64,000 nt of DNA from positions 5,337,534 to 5,401,533 of the forward strand of contig CM070615.1 in the NCBI GenBank assembly GCA_036346395.1, read 5' to 3'. Shown here one piece after another: positions 23,103 to 34,184 of this stretch. The first letter of the stretch is position 1, and every line of letters begins with the position of its first letter. The DNA comes from Hsuehochloa calcarea. Its lineage: Eukaryota > Streptophyta > Magnoliopsida > Poales > Poaceae. Under the pieces are notes generated by a model, which saw only the letters and a program-made list of their open reading frames with translations, ran no database searches and had not been told where the DNA came from. The position numbers and the translations under genes are program-made.

Positions 23103-23560
23103 AAACTAAAATTTAACTATTTTGAACTAAGAAAACAAACGAGTTTTGTACCGATAGACCCCAAAAATAAGCACCATGGAAGCCTAACGAGCTTCGGCAT
23201 GGAACCAGGACGAAGACATGTACAGTTAAAACCAACACCATTAAAAAAAACTCCATTTAGCCGGGGTTAAAACAAAGCAAAGGCTGGCTTATCTAGCTAG
23301 TCTTTTGTTTTTTACCTACGTGCTTGACTAGCTACTCCAAATAAACAACAAAAACCAACCAATCCTTGGTGTGTAAACATCCAGAGTATGTAATGTAAGC
23401 TGTCAATTTCTCTGAATATAGTAAGATCCAAAAAAACACTATATAAACGACAGGGAAACCTTAGTTGCCGCTCATCACAAGCCTATACATATATACATAC
23501 ATACAGTGAGAGACAGAGAGAGAGAGAGAAGGGAAGCAGAAGCTACACACATACACACAC
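23103..23560 (+). promoter_or_regulatory. Promoter and 5' leader of the citrate-binding-like gene (copy 3, intact)
   Basis: The sequence between the CACTA end and the start codon. A TATA box TATAAA stands at 23442-23447 in the context CACTATATAAACGACAGGG, about 115 bp before the ATG. Transcription would therefore start near 23475, with a leader holding a short GA run. The segment 23160-23480 occurs twice more (copies 1 and 2 at 15590 and 19030). The upstream part beyond about 23103 is replaced by the CACTA element, whose palindromic repeats lie within 500 bp of the TATA box. Confidence 0.75.
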
Positions 23561-26500
23561 ATGGCTACTCACACTCTCTCTTGGGTTGTTGCGTGTCTGG
23601 TTGTTGCCTTGTTGGCGTCCCTGCCGTCGTCATGCATCGTTGAGGCGACGGCAAGGGCACCCAAGGCCGGCGACCCGACGGAGGGGTTCACGGCGGTGAG
23701 CCTCGGCGACCGGAACTTCGTGCTGCAGAGACCGTACGACGTGCCCAGCGGCGAGCGGTACAGGTTCGACGGCACCGTCAGGCAGCTGTGGGTGCTGTCC
23801 TCCGACAAGCCCCATTCCCGCCAGAGCAACACCAGCCCAAGGACAGAGATCAGGATGACGGTAATTAAGTTACAACAGAATAATCGTCATATTTGTAGAG
23901 TTATTGTATATATTAGTCTTGGATATATATATATTATGCTGATTAATTTTCATGGATAGAACAAATTCCATTATTTTCCAGTTTCCATGCACCAACTACT
24001 TGGCATGGTATTCCAACTGATGGATTGTTTGACTAGACTCTAGAGGTTGTTCAAATGTCCAACTGGACTATATCTGCTAGCAGCCACATATATACTATCT
24101 TCTTATTTTTCTAAATTTTGGTTTTCAATTAATTAAAGGGTCTTTGTTGCATGCCTACTCTCAGATAGCTGTTGGTTTACTGAGCTCAAAAACAAAAACT
24201 AATTTTACTTCTAGGATGAACTGTGTATTTAATCTGTTTCCCACAAAATTATTGTGTTTTAAAAAGGCCATATATATCGAGCTAACAGAGGGGAAGTACG
24301 TCCACCTAATTAAGGTCAAGAATTCTTGATGTTTTCAACATTATCTTAAATGCATATTTAACCATTAGTTTCCTTTAGGGAGCAATTAGTGCCTGGACGT
24401 ACTATGCGAAGCTTTACATCGTACGCTCCCAACTCTTCCCTGCAATATGTACGACACACACATGCAAAAAAATCAACATAGGACAACAAAATACTTGGAT
24501 CTCGAAAAATGGAGAGGAGGATCCTTAATCTTGTCAAAATTCACTTAAAAATTAAAAGATTTCGTTAGCATATATAGATATGCTTGAAAATTAGCACAGA
24601 AATTTGGAAAAATATTAATCGATGATGCAATAACATTTGCAACATTTTGAAAACACATATGCAACAATTTTAGGGGGGGGGGCACTTGCAACATTTTGAA
24701 AACACATATGCAACACATAAAACATCTCAAGCAACATTAGTAAATAATTTGTGCAACAATTGTAATCACCACATGCAACAAAAAATATCGATTCCCAAGG
24801 GCAACAACATATTCAAATTCAACGGAGCGCAAAAAACACTAGTTTGCAACAAAAATTTGGACGATCGGGTGCTGCAACATTTGAGCATAACTTATTAAAT
24901 ATTCTGATTTCACATGTGCAACAATGAACAACATTAGATGCAACATTGAGAAATTCTTTTAAAAAATAGCATTGCAAGAGTTTATTATTGCAATACTCAA
25001 AAAATATAGTTCTAACATCTCAAATCGCTTGTTGCAACAAAAAGAGCATATGACTGCAACTAACACCCAACTCACTGGCTTTGAGACTCGACGGCAAGCT
25101 CAGCCTTATGCTCCCTCCATGGCACCTTCTCGCCCGCCTCCGCCACCACAACCTCGCAGGGCAGCACCACAGTTGCGGAGGGAGGGCCGGGAGGAGCGGC
25201 GGGGACGGGGTAAGTTGGCAGATGGAGGATACAGCAGCGGCCTTGGACTACTCTGGGAAGGCTTAGATGGTGGACGCTGTGACAGGTTGCGCCGAGGAGG
25301 TGTCGGCCGAGGGGAAGAGCAGCGAAGGCTCAAGCGACGCCGGGTCTGGCAATGCTGGTGACACCGCGGCGAGCAACAAGAGGTAGCTCGCGGCGAGTAG
25401 GAGGATAGATGCTAGGCATTTGTTGGTGCTCAGGTGTGAGACCGTGATCGTAGGGTGTGCTCCTCTATCAATTGGCTTATAGGAGGGGTAGGTTGAAAGA
25501 GATAAGGCAACATGTATGGTTGGAGAGGGAGCTGTAGGGAGAGAGACGAAGGGGATGCATTATGATGCAAATGGGTGGGAGTAATGAGATAAAGTTATTA
25601 TACGGTAGATGTTGAAACACGTGGGAATCAATTGAGTTAGTTCGGTGGAGTGAGACGTCTGATTAACATTGCCCTTTCTTTATTACAATATACCCTCCTA
25701 TATCTAAATTTAGGTTGTCGTGAGATCCGTGCAATTAACTTTTAAAACTTTGACCAGTAGTATATCTAGGAGTATATGATCGACAATATAAAAATAATGT
25801 AATTGGATTTATCTTACAAAATATTTTTTTAGTATATATGTTTTGCTAGTATATTAGATATATAAAAACATCAATCAAAGTTTTGCATTAGAGACAAGTC
25901 AAAACAACTTATGTTTGTGGACAGAGGGAGTATTTGTACGTAAAGCTATAAAATTGTGTGTGTTTTGCAGTAAATCAAGTTATATATATTTCGCATGATA
26001 AAATTACATAATATATAAAAGAAACTATGGGTCAAAGATAAGAAAAACATTGACCACACGCATTACACGGGGACAAGAACCTTTTTCTGAACAGAGGCAA
26101 CAATAATTTGTGTCTAGAGAAAGTATACTGGCGGCTGGTATTTAACAGGTACCACTAGCTAGTTGACTAGTACGTATTGTCTCTAAATAAACACGAGATT
26201 ATTTGAGACACACATAGTGATTTTTTTTTTGGTAAGATTTTATATTTAGACATTTTCTCTCTAGGGATACGACTACTCTTCCGGTGTGTGGCAATTCGAG
26301 GGCTACGGCTACGTGCCGTCCGGCACGACGGGGGTGTCCATCATGCAGGTGTTCGGCGCCGGCGAGCACGCGACGACGCTGATGCTGCACGTCTACGACG
26401 GCGCGCTGCGGTACTACGACCGGCAGGTGGTCGAGGACGGCATCTACGACCGGTGGTTCCGGCTCAACGTGGTCCACGACGTCGGCGCGTCGACCCTCAC

Positions 26501-26648
26501 CGTGTTCGTCAACGGCGTGGAGAAGCTGCGCGCCCCCGGCCGCGGCGGCGACTCGCACTACTTCAAGTTCGGCGTGTACGCGCAGAGACACCCCTCCACC
26601 TGCATGGAGTCTCGCTGGAAGCACGTCAGGATCCTCAGGAAAGATTGA
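23561..26648 (+). CDS. Citrate-binding-protein-like secreted protein (2 exons, 227 aa)
   Basis: Exon 1 is 23561-23860 (100 codons, donor GTAATT); exon 2 is 26265-26648 (acceptor TTTCTCTCTAG, stop TGA at 26646). The junction is in phase 0 and joins RTEIRMT to GYDYSSGVWQFEGYGYVPSG. Residues 1-30 are a signal peptide: a hydrophobic core (VVACLVVALLASL) ending near SSCIVEATA. The mature part has FTAVSLGDRNFVLQRPYDVP, LWVLSSDKPHSRQSNTSPRT, GVSIMQVFG, YDRWFRLNVVHDV and FKFGVYAQ, in the order known from plant citrate-binding proteins (related to the alginate-lyase-2 fold). The founding member is from Hevea lutoid (vacuolar) membranes. Whether this one binds citrate or acts on a polysaccharide is not shown. 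The 2.4-kb intron is swollen by two transposons. Exons are GC-rich, as usual in grasses. The start is the only ATG giving a signal peptide and lies about 115 bp after a TATA box. Confidence 0.9.
24378..25674. mobile_element. MULE-like non-autonomous DNA transposon in the intron of the citrate-binding-like gene
   Basis: The ends are degenerate inverted repeats: GGGAGCAATTAGTGCCTGGA at 24378, and at 25674 (read inversely) GGGCAATGTTAATCAGACGT. Flanks TTTCCTTTA and TTTCTTTAT resemble a 9-bp duplication. The left half is AT-rich and studded with GCAACA/TGCAACATT words (about 24630-25060). The right half has a GC-rich stretch (25090-25400) with open frames on both strands but no domain. Superfamily assignment is tentative. 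It lies wholly inside the intron and would be removed by splicing. Confidence 0.55.
25693..25930. mobile_element. Stowaway-like MITE in the intron of the citrate-binding-like gene
   Basis: Ends CCCTCCTATATC and (inverse) CTCCCTCTGTCC match the Stowaway/mariner-type terminal sequence CTCCCTCCGT, flanked by TA on both sides (25691-25692 and 25931-25932). 238 bp, AT-rich, non-coding. Confidence 0.8.
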
Positions 26649-28040
26649 TATAACATCGATTCGTGTTAGAATTTACGACGACTAAATTATTTGTTTGTAT
26701 GCACATATGTTCTTGGAGTTGGAGTAAACATGCGTGTCTGTATTGTTCGTGTATGTATTGTATGATTTGTTCTTCTGTATGTATGTATTGTATGATTTGT
26801 TATTCTGTATGTATGCTCAGTGTTCTTTGTTGTAATGTACATGTTTGGAAATTATGTGAAGGTGTTGCAATTTTAGTCTTCTCTGTTTCGTTTTTCCTGC
26901 AGTGATTGATTCAGAGTTCAGACATGGACGGGCACTTAGTTATAGAATTATAGTGGATACTTAGTTACAGGAAAGCACAATTCTGATAGGCTTTTATGTT
27001 TATAAGTCCATGCAACTCTTAATTAAAGATCGATCTCGCAGTAAATTAACTGCTCCAGCGCCTGCGTTATCATTGTCGTCGTCTTCACCAAACTTGCGCA
27101 CCAGAACCGTTACCACGCCGGAAGAAGATGCTGAAGCTTTACTTTTCTTGTTTGCCTTGTCCTACAGTGATTGATCTCCATGAGAGGTTCAGACATTCTG
27201 CACTGTATATACTATATATACAAGGAAAAAGTCTACTTAACCTCCTCAAGTATGGTGGTTCATCTACTTTCCCTTGAAGTATAAAACCAGGTATTGTACC
27301 CCTGAACTTTGCAAAACTGTCTAGAATCTAGATACCCCCTGAGGTGGTTTTGGAGGTAGTTTTGCCATCGGGACGGATGACATGGCGACAACGTGGCGAC
27401 GGATGCAGCTCAAAAATTATTTTAAGTAGTGGGTCCACTTGTCATAGAGTCAAGTCTAATTTCTCTTTTTAAAAGAAAATTCCTTGGTGGGGCCTACTTG
27501 TCATAGGGAGTAAGAGAAAGGCGGTCTTCCTCCTGTAGCTCTGGACAAGGAGAACATAGAGAGGTGCGCCGTGCTAGGTAGGAGAATGGCGAAGGAGAAG
27601 TAGCCAGGCCCTAGGAATGAGGAAAATGGAATGCTTGAGATGATGCAGAGCTGATGGTGGTGATGGTTCGAGGAGTGGGGCAGCGAGGAGGTGCCGGTAA
27701 CGAGTGGCGAAAGTTCGTAGTTTGGCCATGGTGAAGATAGTGCTACTAAGGTTTGGAGGAATAGTCACTCACGCCAAAACGTAGAACATAACGAAGGGAA
27801 GCTCTGGTATACACTAATTGGACATAGGCTCTCTGTAAGATGATGAACGACGATTTTCTAGCTCTTGTGACTAACTTAATCAAATTAATTGGGGGGGATA
27901 GGGTGGAACACAAAGTGGCGTGAACGAACATTCGGATGTCTTACAAACTTCAGAGATCAAGCTTCGGTGGCCAGTGGTAATGGCAACTTGGTGGAGAGGG
28001 GATGGGAGGAAAGCGATGATGGTGTTCACGGTGATGAGCA
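26649..28040. other. 3' flank of the citrate-binding-like gene and dispersed-repeat sequence
   Basis: Bases 26649-27220 hold the probable 3' UTR, with a short tandem repeat of TGTATGTATTGTATGATTTG (about 26750-26815). From about 27228, CTACTTAACCTCCTCAAGTATGGTGG and the clauses after it resemble a dispersed repeat common in rice DNA. I could not define its ends. No coding sequence is supported; the open frames at 27574-28107 lack domains. Confidence 0.45.
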
Positions 28041-29692
28041 TGAAGGATCGCGGGAAGGCTACGATAGCACAAAATAAAAATTTACCGCACAACCCAGGAA
28101 CCTCCACTAAAAATAGATCACGAGATTACCACTAGACGCGCCGACTCGTAGCGGAAATAGAGTCGATGTAGCGAGTTGATGCAGTAGTAATCGTACTCGC
28201 CACGCATCTTCTCCTTCGAATAATCGTACTCAACGCGCGTCTTCTCCTCTGAGTAGTTGTACTTGCCGCGCGTCTTCTCCTCCGAGTAGTCGTACTCGCC
28301 GCGCGTCTTCTCCTCCGAGTCATATCATCGTCACGAGTTGCGGATCGTCCTAGTGTTGATGCTTCGCAACAACACCTCTAAGGTATCCGCACGTGCGGGG
28401 TAGGGGCACCACGCGCTGGAGTGCTAACACCGGCGGCGTGGTTGAGGAAGGCGTGGCTATTAGGGTTTCGAGAAGTTCTTCAAAAAAGATCATCACACCC
28501 CTTGCCACCACCCGTCTATTTATAGGCATCCATAATGGGTCTCGTACTTGATGCCCATTAGGAACTAGTGGCCTACAATAATTCAGATCACCATCCAAAT
28601 CAAATCATAACCCTTTAAGTGTGCGACCCTATAGGTTCATGTGTAACCGATTGTAACTCGAAACTCTTTTCCGACCACTAGTCGTTAGCGGTACCTAGCA
28701 GCACATAACGATTCTCAAATACACATAGAATATATCGAACAAACCTTAATGCAATATGATCTATGACCAGATCTATATCACTAACGACCAGCTCGTATCT
28801 CTATACGACCAGTTCATATTTGGTCTCGGCCAATTTGTAACTCCTCACGACCAGGTTTCGACCACTTAGTGACCATGTTCGACCAGCCTACGACCAGCTC
28901 GTATCTCCATACGACTAGTCTGTATCTGATCGAACTGAAAGACCTTCTCGTGTATTCTCCCTTTCCCTCACGATGTCTGATTGAACTCCAGGTGAGATGT
29001 TGTATCATCCATAGACTGTCCAATACTTTCCCGATCAAGTGTCGAATAACTTCATGTGGTCGACACTTCGACCACTAGTAGCATGGCCATGCACTTTCTT
29101 TATCCGACCACAACGAGGGGCCCAGAGACATCTCTCATGTTATGTTAGGAGAGGCAAATCTCATATCTGATCAGTCACATCCCTCCGTATATTTCATAGC
29201 ATACCCGAAAGTTACCTTTATAACTACCCAGTTACGAGTAGCATTTGGCAACCCCTAAGAGTGTTACTACACATGTAGGAAACCATGCTAATCTCAGGTC
29301 TAATGATTATGCATCATCATTGCTTGAGACCAACTAATGATACATAGAATCATAACAATCTCAATAGTGTCTCAAGGTGGGTCTTTTTCAACACCATGTT
29401 CTCTAACATATGTCCATATTATTGGTTTGATATCTCCATATCCATGACTTGTGAAACATAGTCATCAACCAATACATATGCTAGTCTATTCATATGTGTT
29501 CTCATATGTTTCCGACCAGGGAACGTTTAAGAATAATCAACAAAGAAAATACAGAGTTTCACAATCAAGTCACATACTTGATAATAAATATTATTGATAT
29601 TATTCTAGGAACAAGATAACATATTATCCAATGTTATAAACATAATGAAATATAATCATATTTATTATTGCCTCTAGGGCATATTTCCAACA
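28041..29692 (-). repeat. Copia LTR, BARE/Angela/RIRE1-like (solo LTR 1)
   Basis: On the minus strand it begins TGTTGGAAATATGCCCTAGA at 29692, the hallmark start of BARE/Angela-type LTRs, and ends CGATCCTTCA at 28041. 1652 bp, with a TATAAATA box on the minus strand at 28517-28524. Neither side shows a primer-binding site or internal sequence. The flanking 5-mers (GAGCA and GTGCG) do not match well, so it may be a truncated end or an old solo LTR. Related copies lie at 49530-51110 and 52218-53930. Confidence 0.85.
28185..28322. repeat. 36-bp minisatellite, about four units, inside the BARE-like LTR
   Basis: The unit is built around CGTACTCGCCGCGCGTCTTC followed by TCCTCCGAGTAGT. It repeats about four times with a few substitutions and ends near the LTR terminus. 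The related LTR at 49530 has only one unit (about 50935-50975), so the array expanded in this copy. Translated on the minus strand it gives an Arg-rich repeat that is not a gene. Confidence 0.85.
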
Positions 29693-30156
29693 GTGCGTGC
29701 ATTAGAGGCAGAGCAGGGTGTTGATGCAGGCATAGAGCTAATGAGGACTTCCCTAGCTTAATCATATACACACCTACACATGGCAATTCAAAATACTATC
29801 ACAAGATTGAAGCTAAAATTAGTCATTATAATCATGTTCTATTTGAAAGAATGTGACTGCGACCTTACTTGTATGTGTGTAGGTGTCCGACCCAAGGGAG
29901 GAGGTAGTGGTAGTACTATGGAGGGAAGCATCCAACCCAAGAGGAAGATACAAGATCAATCATGTTTCGGTCAACATGGTGCTCACAGTTTTGTCTACTA
30001 AGTTCATGAAGATATCTTCACAAATCCAGAGGGTTCCAATGTGCACAAAACACATTTTAGAAATTTTATCATACCTAATTTCCAATGGAACAAATCGTGC
30101 ATGATTTAGAGCTTTCTACGATAAGTTAAGGTAACTAGAGTGCATACTGCACAATA
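29693..30156. other. Unassigned stretch between the BARE-like LTR and the foldback sequence
   Basis: A possible exon begins after TATGTGTGTAG at about 29883 (frame VSDPREEVVVVLWREASNPR, ending 30104) but has no recognised domain and no partner exon. Otherwise nothing is recognised. Confidence 0.35.
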
Positions 30157-30247
30157 TGTATGCCGTTTCTCCAAACATGATGGTAATTGCTATGTTCAGT
30201 CAGTCATATGAAACAGTAGTCTTGAAATGCAAAACACGCGTAGAATC

Positions 30248-30382
30248 TGTTAGAGATATAGTTAGAGATATATTTGTGTTTGAGTAGGACTCTAGATTTG
30301 ATTTGGTTTCCTTATCTGTAACATGTATTGTGTATATATACTGGCCAATTGGCCCCTGATAATACAAGTTGCGATTCCAACA
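30248..30382 (+). repeat. 5' LTR of the Copia element
   Basis: 135 bp, TGTTAGAGATATAGTTAGAG to GCGATTCCAACA. It differs from the 3' LTR mainly by a 12-bp duplication (TTAGAGATATAG) near its start. A TATATATA stretch at about 30333 may act as a TATA box. Confidence 0.9.
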
Positions 30383-30394
30383 TGGTATCAGAGC
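30383..30394 (+). other. Primer-binding site of the Copia element
   Basis: TGGTATCAGAGC stands directly after the 5' LTR and is complementary to the 3' end of initiator tRNA-Met, the usual primer of plant Copia elements. It is a perfect match, unlike that of the gypsy element in this window. Confidence 0.9.
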
Positions 30395-31121
30395 ATTAGG
30401 GTTACCTCTTGCTAGCCACCGCCGCCGGCTTCCCTCCTCGCAACTTCGTCGGCTTCTTACCACCTCCACGCAACTCCGTCGGCTTCTTCTCCCTCTGACC
30501 TAGCCGCCGCTGCTCCGCTGTGGTCTCCTCTCCAGGGGACGCCGCTCTGCCAGGGGACACCGCCTGCTCGGTTATTGCTTCACCATCTCGCCCAGCCGAC
30601 TGCAGCGTCGTCGCCCTCGTCTCAGGCTGACGCCGTCGGCCGCTCAGATCCAACGCCGCCCCGACCTCCACGATAGGAGCCGAGACCCGGCCGCCCAACG
30701 CCGCCCCAACCTCCACGGCAGGAGACTCCACCGTCGCCGCACCTCCTGCACCTCGATCATCACCGGCTGCGCCTTCGCCACCGGACGCCGCGCTCGACCG
30801 AGTTTCCGACGCCGCCCCAACCTCCGTCGCCGCACCTCCCGTGCCCCGCTCATCATCAGCTGCGCCTCCGCCACCCGGACGCCGCCGCCTCTGTGGGGAA
30901 CGCCGGGTATCAGTGGTGCGCCGTGCCCTAGCGCCGTGCTCGTGTGAGCAGCGGTGTGGGCTTCTGAAAGGAGAAGGCCGAAAGGCCTCAGCCGAGAAAA
31001 AGAAAAAAAAGGCCGAAAGGCCTCGGAAGAAAAAAAAACGTCGGTCTAATCGCCGCGCCGTCCAGCGCCGCCTATTAGACTACGTTACCTTGGTTGCCGC
31101 GCCGTCCAGCGTCGCCTACCA
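30395..31121 (+). other. Untranslated leader of the Copia element
   Basis: GC-rich sequence between primer-binding site and gag. Long open frames on the minus strand (30402-30874) are by-products of composition. A short palindrome-like duplication, GGCCGAAAGGCCTC, occurs at about 30977 and 31009. Confidence 0.5.
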
Positions 31122-34055
31122 ATGGGCACCGTTTCCTTCCCTCGCTGTCCGGTGATCTTCGACGGTGTTAACTACACCGACTTCGTGTCTCACATGCGCA
31201 TCCATATGCGTGGTCTTCGTCTATGGGGCGTTCTCTCTAGCGATGTCACCTGTCCGCCATGCCCTACTCCTCCGACGGAGCCTACGCCTGTTGCGCTTCC
31301 CGACGGTGACAAAGCTACTCACGAGGTTGCCGGTCTTATCGATGAGAAGGTCGCCGCCTACCAAGAGGCTCGACTCCTACATGGATCGCTTGACTACCTA
31401 CACTCGGTGGTGTGGACGACGCCGGTCGAGCCTGCTTGTCTTCATCGCCGATGTCCACCCTCGATTCTCTTACGAGATTGTGGGATTTTCTTGGTGTCCC
31501 GATGTAGACTCATCTTCAACAGCGCTCTGAACCCTCCGGAGATGCCCTCTACTGCCAAGAGTTCGCCAGAGCACTATCTTGGCAGGTGATGCTCTGTTGA
31601 CGCCTTCTACGCCGAGTTACGTAGTCCGGCGTCAATCGGACTCTCTTCGCCCGCCGCCGTTCTGCTCATCTTCGCTTGGTGTCGTCTTGACACAGAGTTT
31701 CAGCGTGTCACGAGTTCCTTACTCGCCGCCCCGAAGTTCGAGCAGGCGGCGCCCGCCTACTTGCACGCCACCCTCGTGTCACTCTTCCGAGGCCCTACCG
31801 AGATACGTGCAGAGGAGACTCGTCCGAGTGGTGTCGATCGATGCCACTCCTCCGTGCTCGCCGCCCAGACACTGCTACACCGACCGCTTCACGCTTCAAG
31901 ACGCCGCCTCCTCGGCCGCCACAGTGGTGGTGGCCGCCCTCCATCTCGGCGGTGGTCGTCCTCGCTTGCTCCTCTTGTGACAAGATCGGCCACATTGAGT
32001 CTCGGTGCTACAAGAAACCGCGCATATTTCACGCCGTTCTTCTCCTAGCATTTGATCTTGTTCATTCAAATGTTTGGGGTCCGCTCCTTCGTTTGAAAGG
32101 GGTCATCGATACTATATCATATTTATAGATGATTTCTCTCGCCACACTTGGATATATTTCATGTCTTCTCGTAGTGAGGTCTTGTCTATCTATAAGCAGT
32201 TTGCCACTATGGTTCGCATACGATTCTCCACTCTATTCGTGTCTTTCGTGCGACTCTGTGGTGAGTACCTCTCTCATCACTGCGCAGTTTCCTTCTTTGG
32301 CGAGGCACTCTCGCTCGATTCTCTTGTCACGATGCTCATGCTCGAATGGTGTTCTTGGCGCAAGCATCGTCACCTCCTTGAGTCGGCTCGTGCAATCGAT
32401 GATTGCCGCCTCTATTCCACCTCACTTTTGGCGGAGGTTGTTTCCATTGCCACCTATCTTGTCAATATCCAGCCTTCTTCTGCTCTTCAGGGCGCAATCC
32501 CTATTGAGCGTCTCTGTGGTCTCCTTCCGACTACTCGCCTCTTCGTCTGTTTGGTGCGTTTGCTCGTTCTCCTCGCCTCTCGAGCGCACCAAACCGATCG
32601 CTCGATCCATTGAGTGTGTCTTTACAGGTGCAGTCGAGCACAAGGGCTATCGGTCTTTGGGATCTGTTGGTCGACGGATGCAAATTTCTCGGGATGTGAC
32701 TTTCGACGAGTCTCGTCCCTTCTACCCACGTTCTGTCTCTCCTTCGACTTCCTCTGTGGAGTCTCTGTCTTTTTTGACCTTTCCAGATACACCTATCTCG
32801 TCTCCACATATTTCTCCTGTGGCCTCTCCGCCATTATCACACTTTGTTTGTCTCCTCCGGCTCCTCAGGCTCCCCCACTACACTCGTCTACACACTCGTC
32901 GACCTCGTATTGAGGATCTTCGGATGAGCCCACTTCTCGATGTTTCATCTTCTTACGATGCTTCATCTTCCTGATGGGCGTCTTCTCCTCGCTACGCTCT
33001 CGCGATCGCTTGATCGATTGACCCCGCCCGTTTGCCTTTCTTTCAAGCGCGGCCTACTTGTGAGTCCGCCTCCCTACGGATCTTTGCACTCATCTGAGTG
33101 GCACCATGCCATGGCCGAGGAGATTCTTTGCCCTCGAGCGTCTTGGTACTTGGGATCTTGTTCCTTTTCAATCTCACTCGTCCCATCACATGTAAGTGGG
33201 TCTATAAGATTAAGACTCGCTCGATGGCTCTCTTGGCGCTATAAGGCGCGTCTTGTTGCTCGTGGCTTCCAGCGGAGCATGGTCGTGACTCTGACGAGAC
33301 TTTGCTCTGTGGCCCACATGACCACTTGTCGCGACTCTTCTTTCGTGGCGTCTGTTGCGCCACCGGGTCCTGCATTCTCGGCTTGATGTCAGAATGCCTT
33401 TCTTAATGGCGAGTTGCGTGAGGAGGTCTACATGCATCCGCCACAGGTATTACATTCTGAGGGCATGGTATGTCACCTTCGCCGCTCTCTATGGCCTTAA
33501 GCAAGCCCCTCGTGCTTGGTTTGGCGCTTCTCCTCTGTGGTCACTGCTGCTTTGGTTTTGACAAGTGATCATGATCCTGCGCTCTTTGTCCACACTTCGT
33601 CTCGTGGTGGACTCTTCTTCTTACGTATGTTGATGATATGATCATTACGGAGATGACTACGAGTACATTGCCTTTGTCAAGGCTCGTCTTAGTGAGCGGT
33701 TCCTTATGTCGGATCTTGGTCCTCTTCGTTACTTCCTTGGGATTGAGGTTACTTCCACTCCGGATGGTTTCTTTATGTCCCAAGAGAGTATATTCGGGAT
33801 CTTCTTGATCGCGCCTCCTCCCGATCGTCGTCTGTTGAGACTCCTATGGAGCTCAATGTTCACCTCAAACCCTCGATGGCGAGCCTCTTTTGATCCGGCT
33901 ATTCTATCGCCATCTTGTTGGGAGTCTTGTCTACCTTCTTTATTACTCGTCCGGATATCACTTATCCGCTTCACATTCGAGTCGGTTTGTTTACGCTCCC
34001 ACTCAAGTCCATCGCAACCACCTTCTTGAGTTCTGCGATACCTTCGTGGGACTAT
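31122..34055 (+). pseudogene. Copia gag, integrase and RT, copy 1 (protease region deleted)
   Basis: Gag starts at the ATG at 31122: MGTVSFPRCPVIFDGVNYTD, then MRIHMRGLRLWGVL, typical of the plant Copia gag head. After several frameshifts a CCHC zinc knuckle appears near 31970 (CSSCDKIGHIESRCYKK). The sequence then jumps straight into the integrase start (FDLVHSN near 32055) with no protease or pre-integrase region. Integrase shows FIDDFSRHTWIYFMSSRSEV (about 32120). RT blocks follow from about 33280 (LKQAPRAW near 33500, YVDDMI near 33630, DLGPLRYFLGIEVTSTPDG near 33715). The end is cut at 34055 within the RT-to-RNase H region. Many stops and frameshifts; not functional. Confidence 0.83.
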
Positions 34056-34184
34056 AAGTTTGATTAACTCATATTAAATCGCAAATGATTTTGAAATTTC
34101 TAAATTAAGCTTTTGGCAAAAAGAAACAAACGGTTCTCTTTTTAAAAATTTTCAAAAAAAAACTCCGAAAAACGGGACGCTACA
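34056..34184 (-). repeat. Gypsy LTR scrap at the junction of the two Copia copies
   Basis: Bases 34056-34184 match 4014-4144, the terminal 130 bp of the Tekay-like LTR, ending ACGGGACGCTACA. The left edge is internal to that LTR, so a longer insertion has been cut back. It joins RT sequence of copy 1 to post-zinc-knuckle gag sequence of copy 2. Confidence 0.85.

Noticed and set aside
28132..28323. Arg-rich 63-codon frame with internal repeats
   Set aside because: It is the minisatellite of an LTR read in one frame.
30402..30874. Minus-strand frames in the Copia leader
   Set aside because: They are antisense to a retrotransposon and have Arg/Glu-rich composition without domain support.
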